A stretch of 64,000 nucleotides of DNA. Source: JAFLTL01 sp964389525. Lineage in GTDB: Bacteria > Bacteroidota > Bacteroidia > Bacteroidales > Muribaculaceae. The notes under the pieces were generated by a model. That model worked only from the letters and a program-made list of their open reading frames with translations, had not been told where the DNA came from and made no database searches. Below are positions 8,127-16,178 of the stretch, piece after piece. The translations under genes and the position numbers were made by a program. Location of the stretch: positions 16,663-80,662 of the forward strand of contig CAYMEX010000013.1 in assembly GCA_964389525.1 (NCBI GenBank), given 5' to 3'. Numbering within the stretch: position 1 is the stretch's first letter; every line of letters begins with the position of its first letter.

Positions 8127-8581
8127 TTACCCTCCTTATTTCCAGCCTTCTTCAGCTTGAAGTTCACCTCGGCTGTGGCAACTCCAAAGAACCAGTTGTT
8201 GCTACCGTTCTCATATTTAGGTTTCACCTCAATTGAATCAGTCTCATAGCCGCCCTGCGGGTCCTCACATACTATCACAATCTTATCGCTTGGGAAACTT
8301 GTTATCCGACCTTTGTATTTCCCTGCAACATCAGTAGTTAGAGTGTCACAACCGTGTTCATTGAGAAAATATTGCCCGTCGCCATATCCATAAGGACGGA
8401 CGATCACTCGGGCTTTATTTACAGGAGCGTCCTCCTCATCAGTGACCAGACCGCTCACTTGGAAATCGGCATGAGGAGTCCCATACATCTCTTCCACTAC
8501 ATCGTCACATGAAGCGAACCCGAGCATAGCGATGATAGACGATACTACAGATCCCACTATTGCGGTAAATTTCTGTTTCAT
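8123..8581 (-). CDS. Radical-SAM-associated lipoprotein (TIGR04134-type)
   Basis: 152 residues with a long hydrophobic signal ending FASC, the Cys being the likely lipid anchor, followed by DDVVEEMYGTPHADFQVSG, a start typical of the lipoprotein family linked to radical-SAM proteins. The body is a single carboxypeptidase-regulatory-like beta sandwich: VSGLVTDEEDAPVNKARVIV, then TTDVAGKYKGRI and a C-terminal strand AEVNFKLKK. Such domains are stable surface modules. It is the first gene of a two-gene operon (stop overlaps the radical-SAM start), behind a good promoter at 8619-8650 with a leader of about 30 bases. Whether it is a substrate of its partner is open. Confidence 0.85.
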   Translation of the reverse strand: MKQKFTAIVGSVVSSIIAMLGFASCDDVVEEMYGTPHADFQVSGLVTDEEDAPVNKARVIVRPYGYGDGQYFLNEHGCDTLTTDVAGKYKGRITSFPSDKIVIVCEDPQGGYETDSIEVKPKYENGSNNWFFGVATAEVNFKLKKAGNKEGK

Positions 8582-8618
8582 GACTCAATCGATTTTTTGA
8601 TTCACACTGTTTCAACAA

Positions 8619-8650
8619 CAAAAATAATAAATTAACCACAACACACCAAA
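8619..8650 (-). promoter_or_regulatory. Promoter of the lipoprotein/radical-SAM operon
   Basis: Minus strand TTTG (8650-8647), 20 bases, then TATTTTTG (8626-8619); expected start near 8612, giving a leader of about 30 bases. Confidence 0.6.
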
Positions 8651-8835
8651 CACCCGCCGCTACAGATTATTATGTCGGATGGGCGCTTGGATATTCGTTA
8701 CCGATTGACAGGACGAATGGCTTGGATTGCGGTAAAACTATACAGACGCCTTTGTCTATTTTCCTGTCCCAAAAGCCGGATAGGGTTTCCTTTAGGGTTA
8801 GATTTTGCCGGTAGAGGGACGTTATTTTCGTGGCG

Positions 8836-10059
8836 CTATTCCCGGTCGGTTGCGTTGAGAGCGCGGGTGATGGCGTTGCGAATACGTGATTCGGTATCGC
8901 CGGGATTCATGAGATTAAATCCATTCTGAATGAGAGCGATTCTACCGGTTCGGCCGACGACTATTATAGCGGGAGAAAGACCATTGGGGAAGAAATACTC
9001 GTAAAACCTACCGTTGTTAAGCGCCATAGGCACACGCACATCGTTTTTCTTTAATAAGTCCAGTACCGCACGTGGCTGTGCGCCGGTTTCAAGCATAATG
9101 CCAAACATCTGCACGCTGTCGGCAGCATAGGATTCGTATATGCGGTTGATAGATGAAAACGCCGAGTAACTAACTCCACACTGAGTCGTACAGAAGAACA
9201 TTACTTTGACGCGGTCAGTGCCATCGTTCAGCGACACCTGCGTGCCGTCGAGCAACGTGAGGGTGTCGGTTGGAAGTGGTGCATTTAAGATATCGGCAGT
9301 ATGCTTATTTTGCCATTCCCTGTATTTTTTTGTTACTTCCTCACCCTCATATATTGGTTCATCACCCAGATAGTCGGACACGGAGAATGTCGCCGGATCA
9401 AATGGATTGAGTTCGACATCGCTGACCGACAATTCAAAGCGACTCTGGGGCAGATTGCTGAGATATGATACCCACACGGGCATCATGGTTGACTTGTCGA
9501 CACGCAGTCCGAAATGCGATCCGATATTGTCAGGCGACATTTCAACCGCCCGCGGATAGCCGGCAAAGAAAATCATTTTGCCTCCGATTACAGGAGCGTC
9601 AATTTCCCATTCGTCACCTCGGTCTATGACTGTGAGGGTGATATTGTCGGCCGGTTTCAACAGATACTCGCACAGACGCATGACGCGGTTGTAAAACGGC
9701 ATCCAGGGCGAGCCGTCAGCACTACGACGCGACTTTGCAAAAAATTCGACCCGATCGAAGAACGAATATTCCTGAGAAAGGGCGGTCACTACCCGATTCT
9801 TTTCATTAAGCCAGACAAACTCGGTGAGTCCAAGCGTGTCGGCCGGATTCTCACATTCCACAATCCTATAGTTCTCCTCACTGATATATAGTGAGTCATC
9901 AGGAGTATAAAAGATATGTTGGGTTAGGTTATAACGTGCAGTATGAACATTACTGACATTCTCAAGAGTCTTTGTAAGGATCTCTTCTGCTGTCGGTGGA
10001 GGTGTCGGGGTACAGGCGGCACATATCAACACAGCATTGATAAGGAGGAGTTGTTTCAT
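8836..10059 (-). CDS. Outer-membrane lipoprotein with C-terminal thioredoxin-like domain
   Basis: 407 residues from the ATG at 10059; an upstream in-frame extension lacks a signal and is discarded. The signal MKQLLLINAVLICAAC has Cys16 as the lipid site. Residues about 25-240 form an all-beta LolA/DUF-like sensing region, not firmly assignable. The last 140 residues read as a TlpA/thioredoxin fold: LLDGTQVSLNDG, then VKVMFFCTTQCG, a helix, VQMFGIMLETG, and the cis-Pro-like strand LSPAIIVVGRTGRIAL. The active site is CTTQC (CX3C) instead of CXXC, so ordinary disulfide exchange is doubtful. The gene is monocistronic; a terminator for the upstream POT gene separates the two. Confidence 0.7.
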   Translation of the reverse strand: MKQLLLINAVLICAACTPTPPPTAEEILTKTLENVSNVHTARYNLTQHIFYTPDDSLYISEENYRIVECENPADTLGLTEFVWLNEKNRVVTALSQEYSFFDRVEFFAKSRRSADGSPWMPFYNRVMRLCEYLLKPADNITLTVIDRGDEWEIDAPVIGGKMIFFAGYPRAVEMSPDNIGSHFGLRVDKSTMMPVWVSYLSNLPQSRFELSVSDVELNPFDPATFSVSDYLGDEPIYEGEEVTKKYREWQNKHTADILNAPLPTDTLTLLDGTQVSLNDGTDRVKVMFFCTTQCGVSYSAFSSINRIYESYAADSVQMFGIMLETGAQPRAVLDLLKKNDVRVPMALNNGRFYEYFFPNGLSPAIIVVGRTGRIALIQNGFNLMNPGDTESRIRNAITRALNATDRE

Positions 10060-10147
10060 GGCAGGTAGGTTTATTAGATCGTGAAAGTAGTGATTTAGAA
10101 ATAAAAAAGCAATCCGCGCCCTTCTTTTTTGAAATCCTAAAATAGAA

Positions 10148-10183
10148 GAGCCAGCCATTTAGCAATCACTAAATGACTGACTC
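10148..10183 (-). terminator. Rho-independent terminator of the POT transporter operon
   Basis: On the minus strand a 15-bp stem (two G-U pairs) with a 6-base loop, GAGTCAGTCATTTAG pairing with CTAAATGGCTGGCTC, is followed by TTCTATTTT. On the plus strand the same stem has two mismatches, so the minus direction is favoured. Confidence 0.75.
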
Positions 10184-10235
10184 TTTTATTTAAAACTGTC
10201 TTTTCGCTGACAGTTGTTTAGTCTTTAGGAACTTA

Positions 10236-12050
10236 TCAGATAGCTTCCTCCTCGACAGTCTCGAGAGCGTCGGCCTTGGGAGCGGGAGTATCGCTTGTAG
10301 CTGCCTCAAGTTTCTTCATGATCGAGAAGATGAAGAGAGCCGACAGCATGCAGAGAGCGATAAGTATCGACCAGATCGTCCACACAGGGATCTTGCCCCA
10401 CAGCAGCATCGGTATCGACACCAGGTAGTTGCCGACAGCGGTAGCGGCAAACCAGCCGCCCATCATAGCACCTTTGAGCTTCGGAGGAGCAACCTTCGAC
10501 ACAAACGAGATGCCCATCGGCGACAGCAGCAGCTCTGCAAACGTCAGCAGCAGATATGTCGAGATAAGCCAGTTGGGCGACATCGAGCCGTTGGTGCCGA
10601 CAAGCGTGAGCGAACCCATCACCATCACACAATAAGCGATACCGGCCATGACCATACCGTAGCCGATCTTGCGCGGTGCACTCGGCTCCTTGCCTTTCTT
10701 GGCGAGCCAACCGAACAATGCAAGCGAGAACGGCGTCAGAGCCACCACATAGAACGGGTTGAACTGCTGATAGGCGGCAGGATCAATATCTGTGATCTCC
10801 GAAGGAATGACATTAATTGCGAGATATGCGACAACACCGGCACACACGGCAAGAACCACGCCGCTGATCGTGCGGGCCTTGGCTGTCGTGCTCTGGAAAA
10901 CACTGAAGAGAGCGTAAACGCCGATCCAGATTGCAGTGAGAGCACCGAGGTTAAATCCGATACGTGTCCAGCTCGACGAGAAGTTGGCCGTACAGCTCTT
11001 GGCGAACTCGGTGAGAGTCTGACCATTCTGGTGGAACACCATCCAGAAGAAGATAACCACTGCAAACACAAGCAGAAGCGCAACCACACGTGCTTTTGTC
11101 TGCTCGGGGGTCAGTTCGGGCTGCTTGTCGGCGACTGCCGTATTTGTCTTGGCCTCCTTTGCGTCCTGCTTCTTGTCCTTGATGATATGGGCATAGGTGC
11201 GACGACCGAGGAAGTAGATAAGGAAGCTGACGATAAGCGAGCCGCATGCGAGAGCGAAAGCATAGCTGCAGCCTGTCGAGAACGCCGTGATATAGCTTGT
11301 GGCAAAGTCGGTGAGCGTTGCGCCGGCCTGACCGCATGCAGCGGCAAAGTCCGAAAGATAGCCCGACAGGAACGCTGCGACGTCACCGCCCTGGGCCATA
11401 CCTTTCTCGATTGCAAAATCGGTCATGGCCTTGAGCTGGTCACTACCGGCGGCGGGCATGTTAGCAAAGTTGTTTGTATCGAGGCACCAGTTGCTCACCG
11501 TTGCGGCCATAGGATCCGAAGTGAGGAATCCGCCGTTCTTCAGAGCCATATTCTTCAGCGCGATAGCTGCTCCGGGAGCATACATCGAACCAAGGTTGAT
11601 AGCCATGTAGAAGAGCGAGAATGCCGTGTCGCGCTTGGCAGCGTAACGCGGCTCGTTGTAAAGGTCTCCGACCATCACCTGAAGATTGCCTTTGAAAAGA
11701 CCGGTGCCGACCGAAATCAGCAGAAGGGCGGCAAAGAGCACCATCATCGACACGTTGGAGCGCACAGGCGTCGGAGCCGACATCAGGGCGTAGCCGATAA
11801 ACATCACCGATATACCGCTTACCACACATTTCGAGAAGCTCCATTTGTCGGCGAGCCAGCCGCCGATAAGAGGCATGAAATAGACCAGCGCGAGGAAGAT
11901 CGAGAAAATCTGACCTGTCCAGGTTGCGTCAAATCCAAACTTCGCCTGAAGGTAGAAAAGGAAGATTGCGAGCATCGTGTAGTAGCCGAAACGCTCGCCT
12001 GTATTGGCAAGCGAAAGCACATAAAGGCCCGCCGGTTGATTCTTGAACAT
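10236..12050 (-). CDS. POT/PTR2 family peptide:proton symporter
   Basis: 604 residues with about 12-14 membrane helices in the POT (proton-dependent oligopeptide transporter) arrangement. The N-terminus NTGERFGYYTMLAIFLFYLQ is the family signature, followed by PLIGGWLADKW, FSLFYMAINLGSMYAPG in the fourth-fifth helix region and a long charged loop near the middle (KDKKQDAKEAKTN). It would import di- or tripeptides across the inner membrane. The ExxER proton-coupling motif of helix 1 is changed to NTGER, with Asn in place of the first Glu, as in related Bacteroidota proteins. SufE and the glutaminyl-cyclase-like gene precede it on the same strand; a strong terminator follows. Confidence 0.9.
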   Translation of the reverse strand: MFKNQPAGLYVLSLANTGERFGYYTMLAIFLFYLQAKFGFDATWTGQIFSIFLALVYFMPLIGGWLADKWSFSKCVVSGISVMFIGYALMSAPTPVRSNVSMMVLFAALLLISVGTGLFKGNLQVMVGDLYNEPRYAAKRDTAFSLFYMAINLGSMYAPGAAIALKNMALKNGGFLTSDPMAATVSNWCLDTNNFANMPAAGSDQLKAMTDFAIEKGMAQGGDVAAFLSGYLSDFAAACGQAGATLTDFATSYITAFSTGCSYAFALACGSLIVSFLIYFLGRRTYAHIIKDKKQDAKEAKTNTAVADKQPELTPEQTKARVVALLLVFAVVIFFWMVFHQNGQTLTEFAKSCTANFSSSWTRIGFNLGALTAIWIGVYALFSVFQSTTAKARTISGVVLAVCAGVVAYLAINVIPSEITDIDPAAYQQFNPFYVVALTPFSLALFGWLAKKGKEPSAPRKIGYGMVMAGIAYCVMVMGSLTLVGTNGSMSPNWLISTYLLLTFAELLLSPMGISFVSKVAPPKLKGAMMGGWFAATAVGNYLVSIPMLLWGKIPVWTIWSILIALCMLSALFIFSIMKKLEAATSDTPAPKADALETVEEEAI

Positions 12051-12086
12051 CTGTCGTAGTGTTTAAGATTGGTATTATTGTTTTAA

Positions 12087-12533
12087 TTATTTTTCTCCTT
12101 GTTTTTTTCTGTTCTCGAGCTCCTTGAACGCGAGCGCATAAAGGCGCATCTGCTTCAGCATAGCCAGCAGGCCGTTGCTGCGTGTGGGCGACAGGTGCTC
12201 CTGCAGCCCTATGTCGTTGATGAAATGCAGATCGCTCCCGAGTATCTCGTCGGGCGTATGCCCCGAAAGCACCTTCACGAGCATCGAGATGATGCCCTTG
12301 ACGATTATCGCGTCGGAGTCGGCCGTGTAGATCACCTTACCGTCGTCGGTCAGCTCGGCGTTGACCCATGCACGGCTCTGGCATCCCTCTATCAGATGCT
12401 CGGGCGTGCGGTACTTCTCGTCGATCGGAGCCAGCGCGTTACCCATGTCGATGATCATGGCGTAGCGGTCCATCCAGTCCTCCACATCGCCAAACTCCTC
12501 GACAATCTCCTGTTGTGCCTGATCTATTGTCAT
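12087..12533 (-). CDS. sufE: SufE family Fe-S cluster assembly protein
   Basis: 148 residues from the ATG at 12533 (a longer in-frame upstream stretch is rich in Arg/His and lies in the neighbouring gene's shadow). SufE accepts persulfide sulfur from the cysteine desulfurase SufS and passes it to the SUF scaffold. The acceptor cysteine lies in HLIEGCQSRAW, with the preceding WMDRYAMIIDMG helix and the C-terminal SPTRSNGLLAMLKQM also matching. It sits 20 bases after the glutaminyl-cyclase-like gene and 36 bases before the POT transporter on the same strand, so the three are probably co-transcribed. No other suf genes are in the window. Confidence 0.92.
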   Translation of the reverse strand: MTIDQAQQEIVEEFGDVEDWMDRYAMIIDMGNALAPIDEKYRTPEHLIEGCQSRAWVNAELTDDGKVIYTADSDAIIVKGIISMLVKVLSGHTPDEILGSDLHFINDIGLQEHLSPTRSNGLLAMLKQMRLYALAFKELENRKKQGEK

Positions 12534-12553
12534 CGTTTCTTCTAATAACGTTT

Positions 12554-13585
12554 TTACGGATTTACGAGCACACCGGCCACCGTCTCTCCCACAGCCTTGA
12601 GCGTAGCGCGGTCTATCGCGCCGATGCCGTCGGCATGAGTGTGCCATGTGGGATTGAATGATCCGGTCTCGGCATTGTTGCACTCGATTATATCTATCGC
12701 CGGTATTCCGGCCTTGAGCAGATATACATGGTCATCGGTCACAGGCGCGCCGTCGGCGTTGACAAACCTGTCGCCATATCCGGCCTGTGCGGCAGCGCTC
12801 CACACCTTGTCCACAATCTTTGATGCCATGCGGTTGGAGAAATACTCACGATGGAACTTCGCATTATATCCGCCCACCATGTCGAGCAGTATCGCATAGG
12901 CAGGCTTGCCTGTGCGGCCTTTATATTCCGGCATGTTCTTCAGCCAGTATTGCGTGCCGAGGCACCATGTGTCCTCACTGTCGTCGCTCCACACCGAGGC
13001 GTGTTCAGGCGTGCCATAGTCCTCCGCGTCTACCAGCAGTATATCTATGCCCTTGTCGATCCCCGACGCTTTCAGTCCGCGGGCAAGCTCCAGAAGCACA
13101 GCCACACCGCTCGCGCCGTCGTTGGCGCCAGGTATAGGCTGATCGCGCTTCGCCTCGTCGCTCTCGCGGTCGGCCCATGGACGGCTGTCCCAGTGAGCCA
13201 GCAGCAGCACACGGTCGGCCGCATCGGCGTTCCAGCGCCCCATTATGTTGGCAATCGGCAGTCGGTCGCCGTTCCATGCAGTCACCTCGCCACGCTGCAC
13301 CATCACCGTGTCGGCGCCACGGGCCGCAAGCTCGGCTGCAAGCCACTCGCCGCAACGGTCGTGCGACGGCGTACCCGGCACACGATACCCGAAGTCGAGC
13401 TGCCGTTCGATCAGACGGTACGCACTGTCAGCATCAAAAGGAAGAGTTTTGGCTGTCGGCTGCACCGTCTCCGCTACCGGCCGGGCATCAACGACCGCAT
13501 TGCCAGGTCGGCTTCCGCATCCGCAGAACGCACCGGCTATGATCGCCATCATGGCGAAAGGTTTTATTTTCACGATAAAATTCAT
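12554..13585 (-). CDS. M28-family glutaminyl-peptide cyclotransferase-like lipoprotein
   Basis: 343 residues. The signal peptide ends CGC, with Cys23 the likely lipid site, followed by a short linker. The M28 zinc-hydrolase fold is clear: LLLAHWDSRPWAD, GANDGASGVAVLLELARG, DAEDYGTPEHASVW, DTWCLGTQYWLKNM, ILLDMVGG and ADGAPVTDDHVYLLKAGIPAIDIIE. These closely follow the type II glutaminyl cyclase of periodontal Bacteroidales, which converts N-terminal Gln of exported proteins to pyroglutamate in the periplasm. An aminopeptidase role cannot be excluded from sequence. A promoter with 19-base spacing places the start within a few bases of the ATG, so the mRNA may be nearly leaderless. Confidence 0.85.
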   Translation of the reverse strand: MNFIVKIKPFAMMAIIAGAFCGCGSRPGNAVVDARPVAETVQPTAKTLPFDADSAYRLIERQLDFGYRVPGTPSHDRCGEWLAAELAARGADTVMVQRGEVTAWNGDRLPIANIMGRWNADAADRVLLLAHWDSRPWADRESDEAKRDQPIPGANDGASGVAVLLELARGLKASGIDKGIDILLVDAEDYGTPEHASVWSDDSEDTWCLGTQYWLKNMPEYKGRTGKPAYAILLDMVGGYNAKFHREYFSNRMASKIVDKVWSAAAQAGYGDRFVNADGAPVTDDHVYLLKAGIPAIDIIECNNAETGSFNPTWHTHADGIGAIDRATLKAVGETVAGVLVNP

Positions 13586-13592
13586 GACGGTG

Positions 13593-13623
13593 CTAAATTA
13601 CAAAAAAATCCCGTCCGCTCAAA
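13593..13623 (-). promoter_or_regulatory. Promoter of the glutaminyl-cyclase-like/sufE/POT unit
   Basis: Minus strand TTTG (13623-13620), 19 bases, TAATTTAG (13600-13593). The ATG at 13585 is 7 bases downstream of the -7 element, so the leader is very short or absent. Confidence 0.5.
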
Positions 13624-14056
13624 TATTCAGTCTCACAGGATTTTTTCACCACAGGTCAGGCACACCGCATCCGGCCTCCAGAATACACCGTCTTTATTTA
13701 TGTATATAAAGCACCGTATCTATGATGGTATTTAGCCATATTTGACAGAAATTCAATTCCTTAATAATTACCATATAATAACATTCCGCAGTTTGTCAGT
13801 CGTTTTTGCAACACTTCCGGCCTTGCTGGCAGTTGGATCCTCGCGCATACACCATATTGTAAACGGCGAAGTCGGCGGTATCGTGAGCTTCGTGGCGGCA
13901 ACCTCATCCGGGCAGCCCGCCCCCTCTCCCTATAACATTTCTGTGTTAAAGAGTTGCCGAATGTTTTGATTCATGACTGACATTATAATGCTTTTGGGAC
14001 AATTTTTAGGTCATATCGAAAATCCTGAGAAATAAAATTGTAGTATATTTACCGAC
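13624..14056. other. Intergenic stretch, no gene supported
   Basis: About 430 bases between divergent genes. One 75-codon open frame on the plus strand has no start context or family resemblance. A TATATTTA six bases before the Abi gene start could be its -7 element. Nothing else stands out. Confidence 0.4.
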
Positions 14057-14965
14057 GTGATAGAACGTGCGATTTCATTAGCGGAGCAGGTACAGCTGCT
14101 GAAACAGAGAGGGCTGACGATCGATGACGACGATATGGCGGCCGACGTGCTGTCGGCCATCGGATTCTATCGTATGAGCACCTATCTGTTTCCGTTTGAG
14201 CGCTCATACCCCGACTTCAACCGCCGCACCCACCGCTATAAAAACGGAGCCAATTTCATCGACGCTGTGAGGCTTTACTATTTTGATGCCGAACTGCGCA
14301 ACATGTTTCTGAAGTATATCTTCAGCATTGAGGTGAATTTCAGAGCCGTGCTGACCTATGAAGGGTCGATGCTCTATCGCCATGATCCGTGGTGGTTTGT
14401 AAATCCGTCGTATGTCTCGGCTGATTTCATTGCCGATTTCGACCGCGTCGTCTACAACGGCGCTTTCAGGAAAAATCCGGCTATCAGGCGTCATCACAGC
14501 ATGTACAAGAAAGACCGTTATGCCCCGGCTTGGAAGACCATCGAGCTGATGACGTTCGGCGAGAACCTTGTGCTGTATAATTCGCTGCGCGACGGCACCC
14601 TCCGTCAGAAAATCAGTGAGAAGTTCGGCATCCGCTATATCGAGGTGTTTGAGAACTATATGGAGCTGGTGCGCATCCTTCGCAACGCCTGTGCACACAG
14701 TAGCTCTATGTTTGATTTCCGGCCATATAAACGCATCAGGAAAGGGCCTGCCGGACTCAACAGCGAAGCGGAATATATGAATATCAGCGGATGCTACAAG
14801 GTGGTGAGATATCTTCTCCGACATGTCTCGGCCGAGCGCGAGAAGGAGATGACCGATGAATTGCGTGCGCTCCTTGAGAAGAATTATGCTTATCCCGGCA
14901 TACTGGATGTACTGAGGATATGCAGCGGATTCTCGCCGTCCTCCTACAAAGGACGGCGCAGATAG
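14057..14965 (+). CDS. Abi_2 (AbiD/AbiF-type) abortive infection protein, HEPN fold
   Basis: 302 residues. N-terminal SLAEQVQLLKQRGLTIDDDD and GFYRMSTYLFPFE, then LRNMFLKYIFSIEVNFRAVLTYE, match the Abi_2 family (AbiD, AbiF). The C-terminal RNACAHSSSMFD holds the R-x4-H of HEPN ribonucleases, so the likely role is RNA cleavage after phage infection, halting the cell. It has no partner: the neighbours are an unrelated biosynthetic gene and a divergent housekeeping operon, which fits Abi_2 genes that act alone. GTG is chosen as start because ILE-GLU-ARG-ALA matches the usual first residues and a possible -7 element lies just six bases upstream, again implying a nearly leaderless transcript. Confidence 0.87.
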   Translation: MIERAISLAEQVQLLKQRGLTIDDDDMAADVLSAIGFYRMSTYLFPFERSYPDFNRRTHRYKNGANFIDAVRLYYFDAELRNMFLKYIFSIEVNFRAVLTYEGSMLYRHDPWWFVNPSYVSADFIADFDRVVYNGAFRKNPAIRRHHSMYKKDRYAPAWKTIELMTFGENLVLYNSLRDGTLRQKISEKFGIRYIEVFENYMELVRILRNACAHSSSMFDFRPYKRIRKGPAGLNSEAEYMNISGCYKVVRYLLRHVSAEREKEMTDELRALLEKNYAYPGILDVLRICSGFSPSSYKGRRR

Positions 14966-15017
14966 CCTAACGCTGCCTTGAGCCGACATAAGAGTCGAGC
15001 AAATCTACACTGAGAGC

Positions 15018-15047
15018 CGCTTTTCTTTTCGTCGAATATTCTCCGTA
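15018..15047 (+). repeat. Direct repeat copy 1 upstream of argF'
   Basis: A 30-base stretch starting CGCTTTTCTTTTCGTCG and containing the palindrome GAATATTC. It is identical to 15103-15132 but is followed by AATTTGA instead of a full -7 element. Confidence 0.8.
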
Positions 15048-15102
15048 ATTTGACTCAAAGAAATGGCTTTCGCCACCGCGATCCGGTCTAACGACCGACA
15101 TT

Positions 15103-15138
15103 CGCTTTTCTTTTCGTCGAATATTCTCCGTATATTTG
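15103..15138 (+). promoter_or_regulatory. Direct repeat copy 2 and promoter of argF'
   Basis: The second copy of the 30-base repeat spans 15103-15132 and supplies a TTTC (15107-15110), 20 bases, then TATATTTG (15131-15138). The gene starts about 30 bases further. GAATATTC lies in the -33/-7 spacer, a good site for an operator; arginine control is inferred only from the gene it precedes. Confidence 0.6.
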
Positions 15139-15169
15139 TGAAAATATAAACTTGAAAAAGACATTACTT

Positions 15170-16123
15170 ATGAGATATTTTACTTCGGTCGGTGATATAG
15201 GTCCACTCGACACAGCTGTGAAAGAAGCACTTGAGGTCAAACAGAACCGTTTTGCCTACAGCCATCTGGGGCGCAACAAGACATTGCTGATGATTTTCTT
15301 CAACTCGTCGCTGCGCACGCGTCTCAGCACGCAGAAGGCTGCGATGAACCTGGGTATGAACGTGATAGTGCTCGATGTGAACAATGGCGCGTGGAAGCTC
15401 GAGACCGAGCGCGGCGTGATCATGGACGGTGACTGCCCGGAGCATCTTCTCGAGGCTGTCCCGGTCATGGGCTGCTACTGCGACATAATAGGTGTGCGCA
15501 GCTTTGCACGCTTCGAGAGCAAACAGGATGACTACAACGAAAAGATCCTCAATCAGTTCATAAAATACTCAGGTCGCCCGGTCTTCTCGATGGAGGCGGC
15601 TACGGGACACCCGCTTCAGGCGTTTGCCGACCTTATCACGATCGAGGAACACAAGACCAAGCCGCGCCCGAAGGTGGTGCTCACATGGGCGCCACATCCC
15701 CGCGCTCTGCCTCAGGCCGTGCCCAACTCGTTCGCACAATGGATGAATGCCGCCGGATATGATTTTGTCATCACTCACCCCGAAGGCTACGAACTTGCGC
15801 CGGAATTTGTCGGCAACGCCAAAGTGACATACGACCAGGACGAGGCTCTGCGCGGAGCCGATTTCGTGTACGCAAAAAACTGGTCGGCCTATGCCGATCC
15901 CAACTACGGCCAGATCCTGTCTAAAGACCGTGCATGGACCATCACGTCAGAGAAGATGGCGCTGACCGACAACGCATACTTCATGCACTGTCTGCCCGTG
16001 CGCCGCAACATGATCGTCAGCGACGACGTGATCGAGAGCGACCGTTCGCTTGTGATCCCCGAGGCCGCCAACCGCGAGATCTCGGCCGAGGTCGTGCTGA
16101 AGCGCCTTCTCGAGAGCCTCTGA
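15170..16123 (+). CDS. argF': N-succinylornithine carbamoyltransferase (Bacteroidota ArgF')
   Basis: 317 residues from ATG 15170; a TTG six codons earlier is in frame but the shorter form matches the family. Carbamoyl-phosphate binding is shown by FFNSSLRTRLSTQKAAMNLG; later come CYCDIIGVRSFARFE, FSMEAATGHPLQAFADL, TWAPHPRALPQAVPNS and the catalytic HCLPVRRNMIVSDDVIES. These closely follow the Bacteroides fragilis enzyme that carbamoylates N-succinyl-L-ornithine in arginine synthesis; DCPEHLLEAVPVMG keeps the Pro linked to succinyl rather than acetyl specificity. It stands alone, preceded by its own promoter with a duplicated 30-base upstream element. Confidence 0.93.
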   Translation: MRYFTSVGDIGPLDTAVKEALEVKQNRFAYSHLGRNKTLLMIFFNSSLRTRLSTQKAAMNLGMNVIVLDVNNGAWKLETERGVIMDGDCPEHLLEAVPVMGCYCDIIGVRSFARFESKQDDYNEKILNQFIKYSGRPVFSMEAATGHPLQAFADLITIEEHKTKPRPKVVLTWAPHPRALPQAVPNSFAQWMNAAGYDFVITHPEGYELAPEFVGNAKVTYDQDEALRGADFVYAKNWSAYADPNYGQILSKDRAWTITSEKMALTDNAYFMHCLPVRRNMIVSDDVIESDRSLVIPEAANREISAEVVLKRLLESL

Positions 16124-16178
16124 CTGTCGCAGGCTGCCGGATAATTACTCATAACTGAATCTTTTTTCTGAAAACACA

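Noticed and set aside
11031..12059. Long antisense frame over the POT gene
   Set aside because: His/Arg/Cys-rich, no domain; the POT frame is certain.
13742..13969. 75-codon ORF upstream of the Abi gene
   Set aside because: No start context, no family and Ser/Val-rich chance composition.
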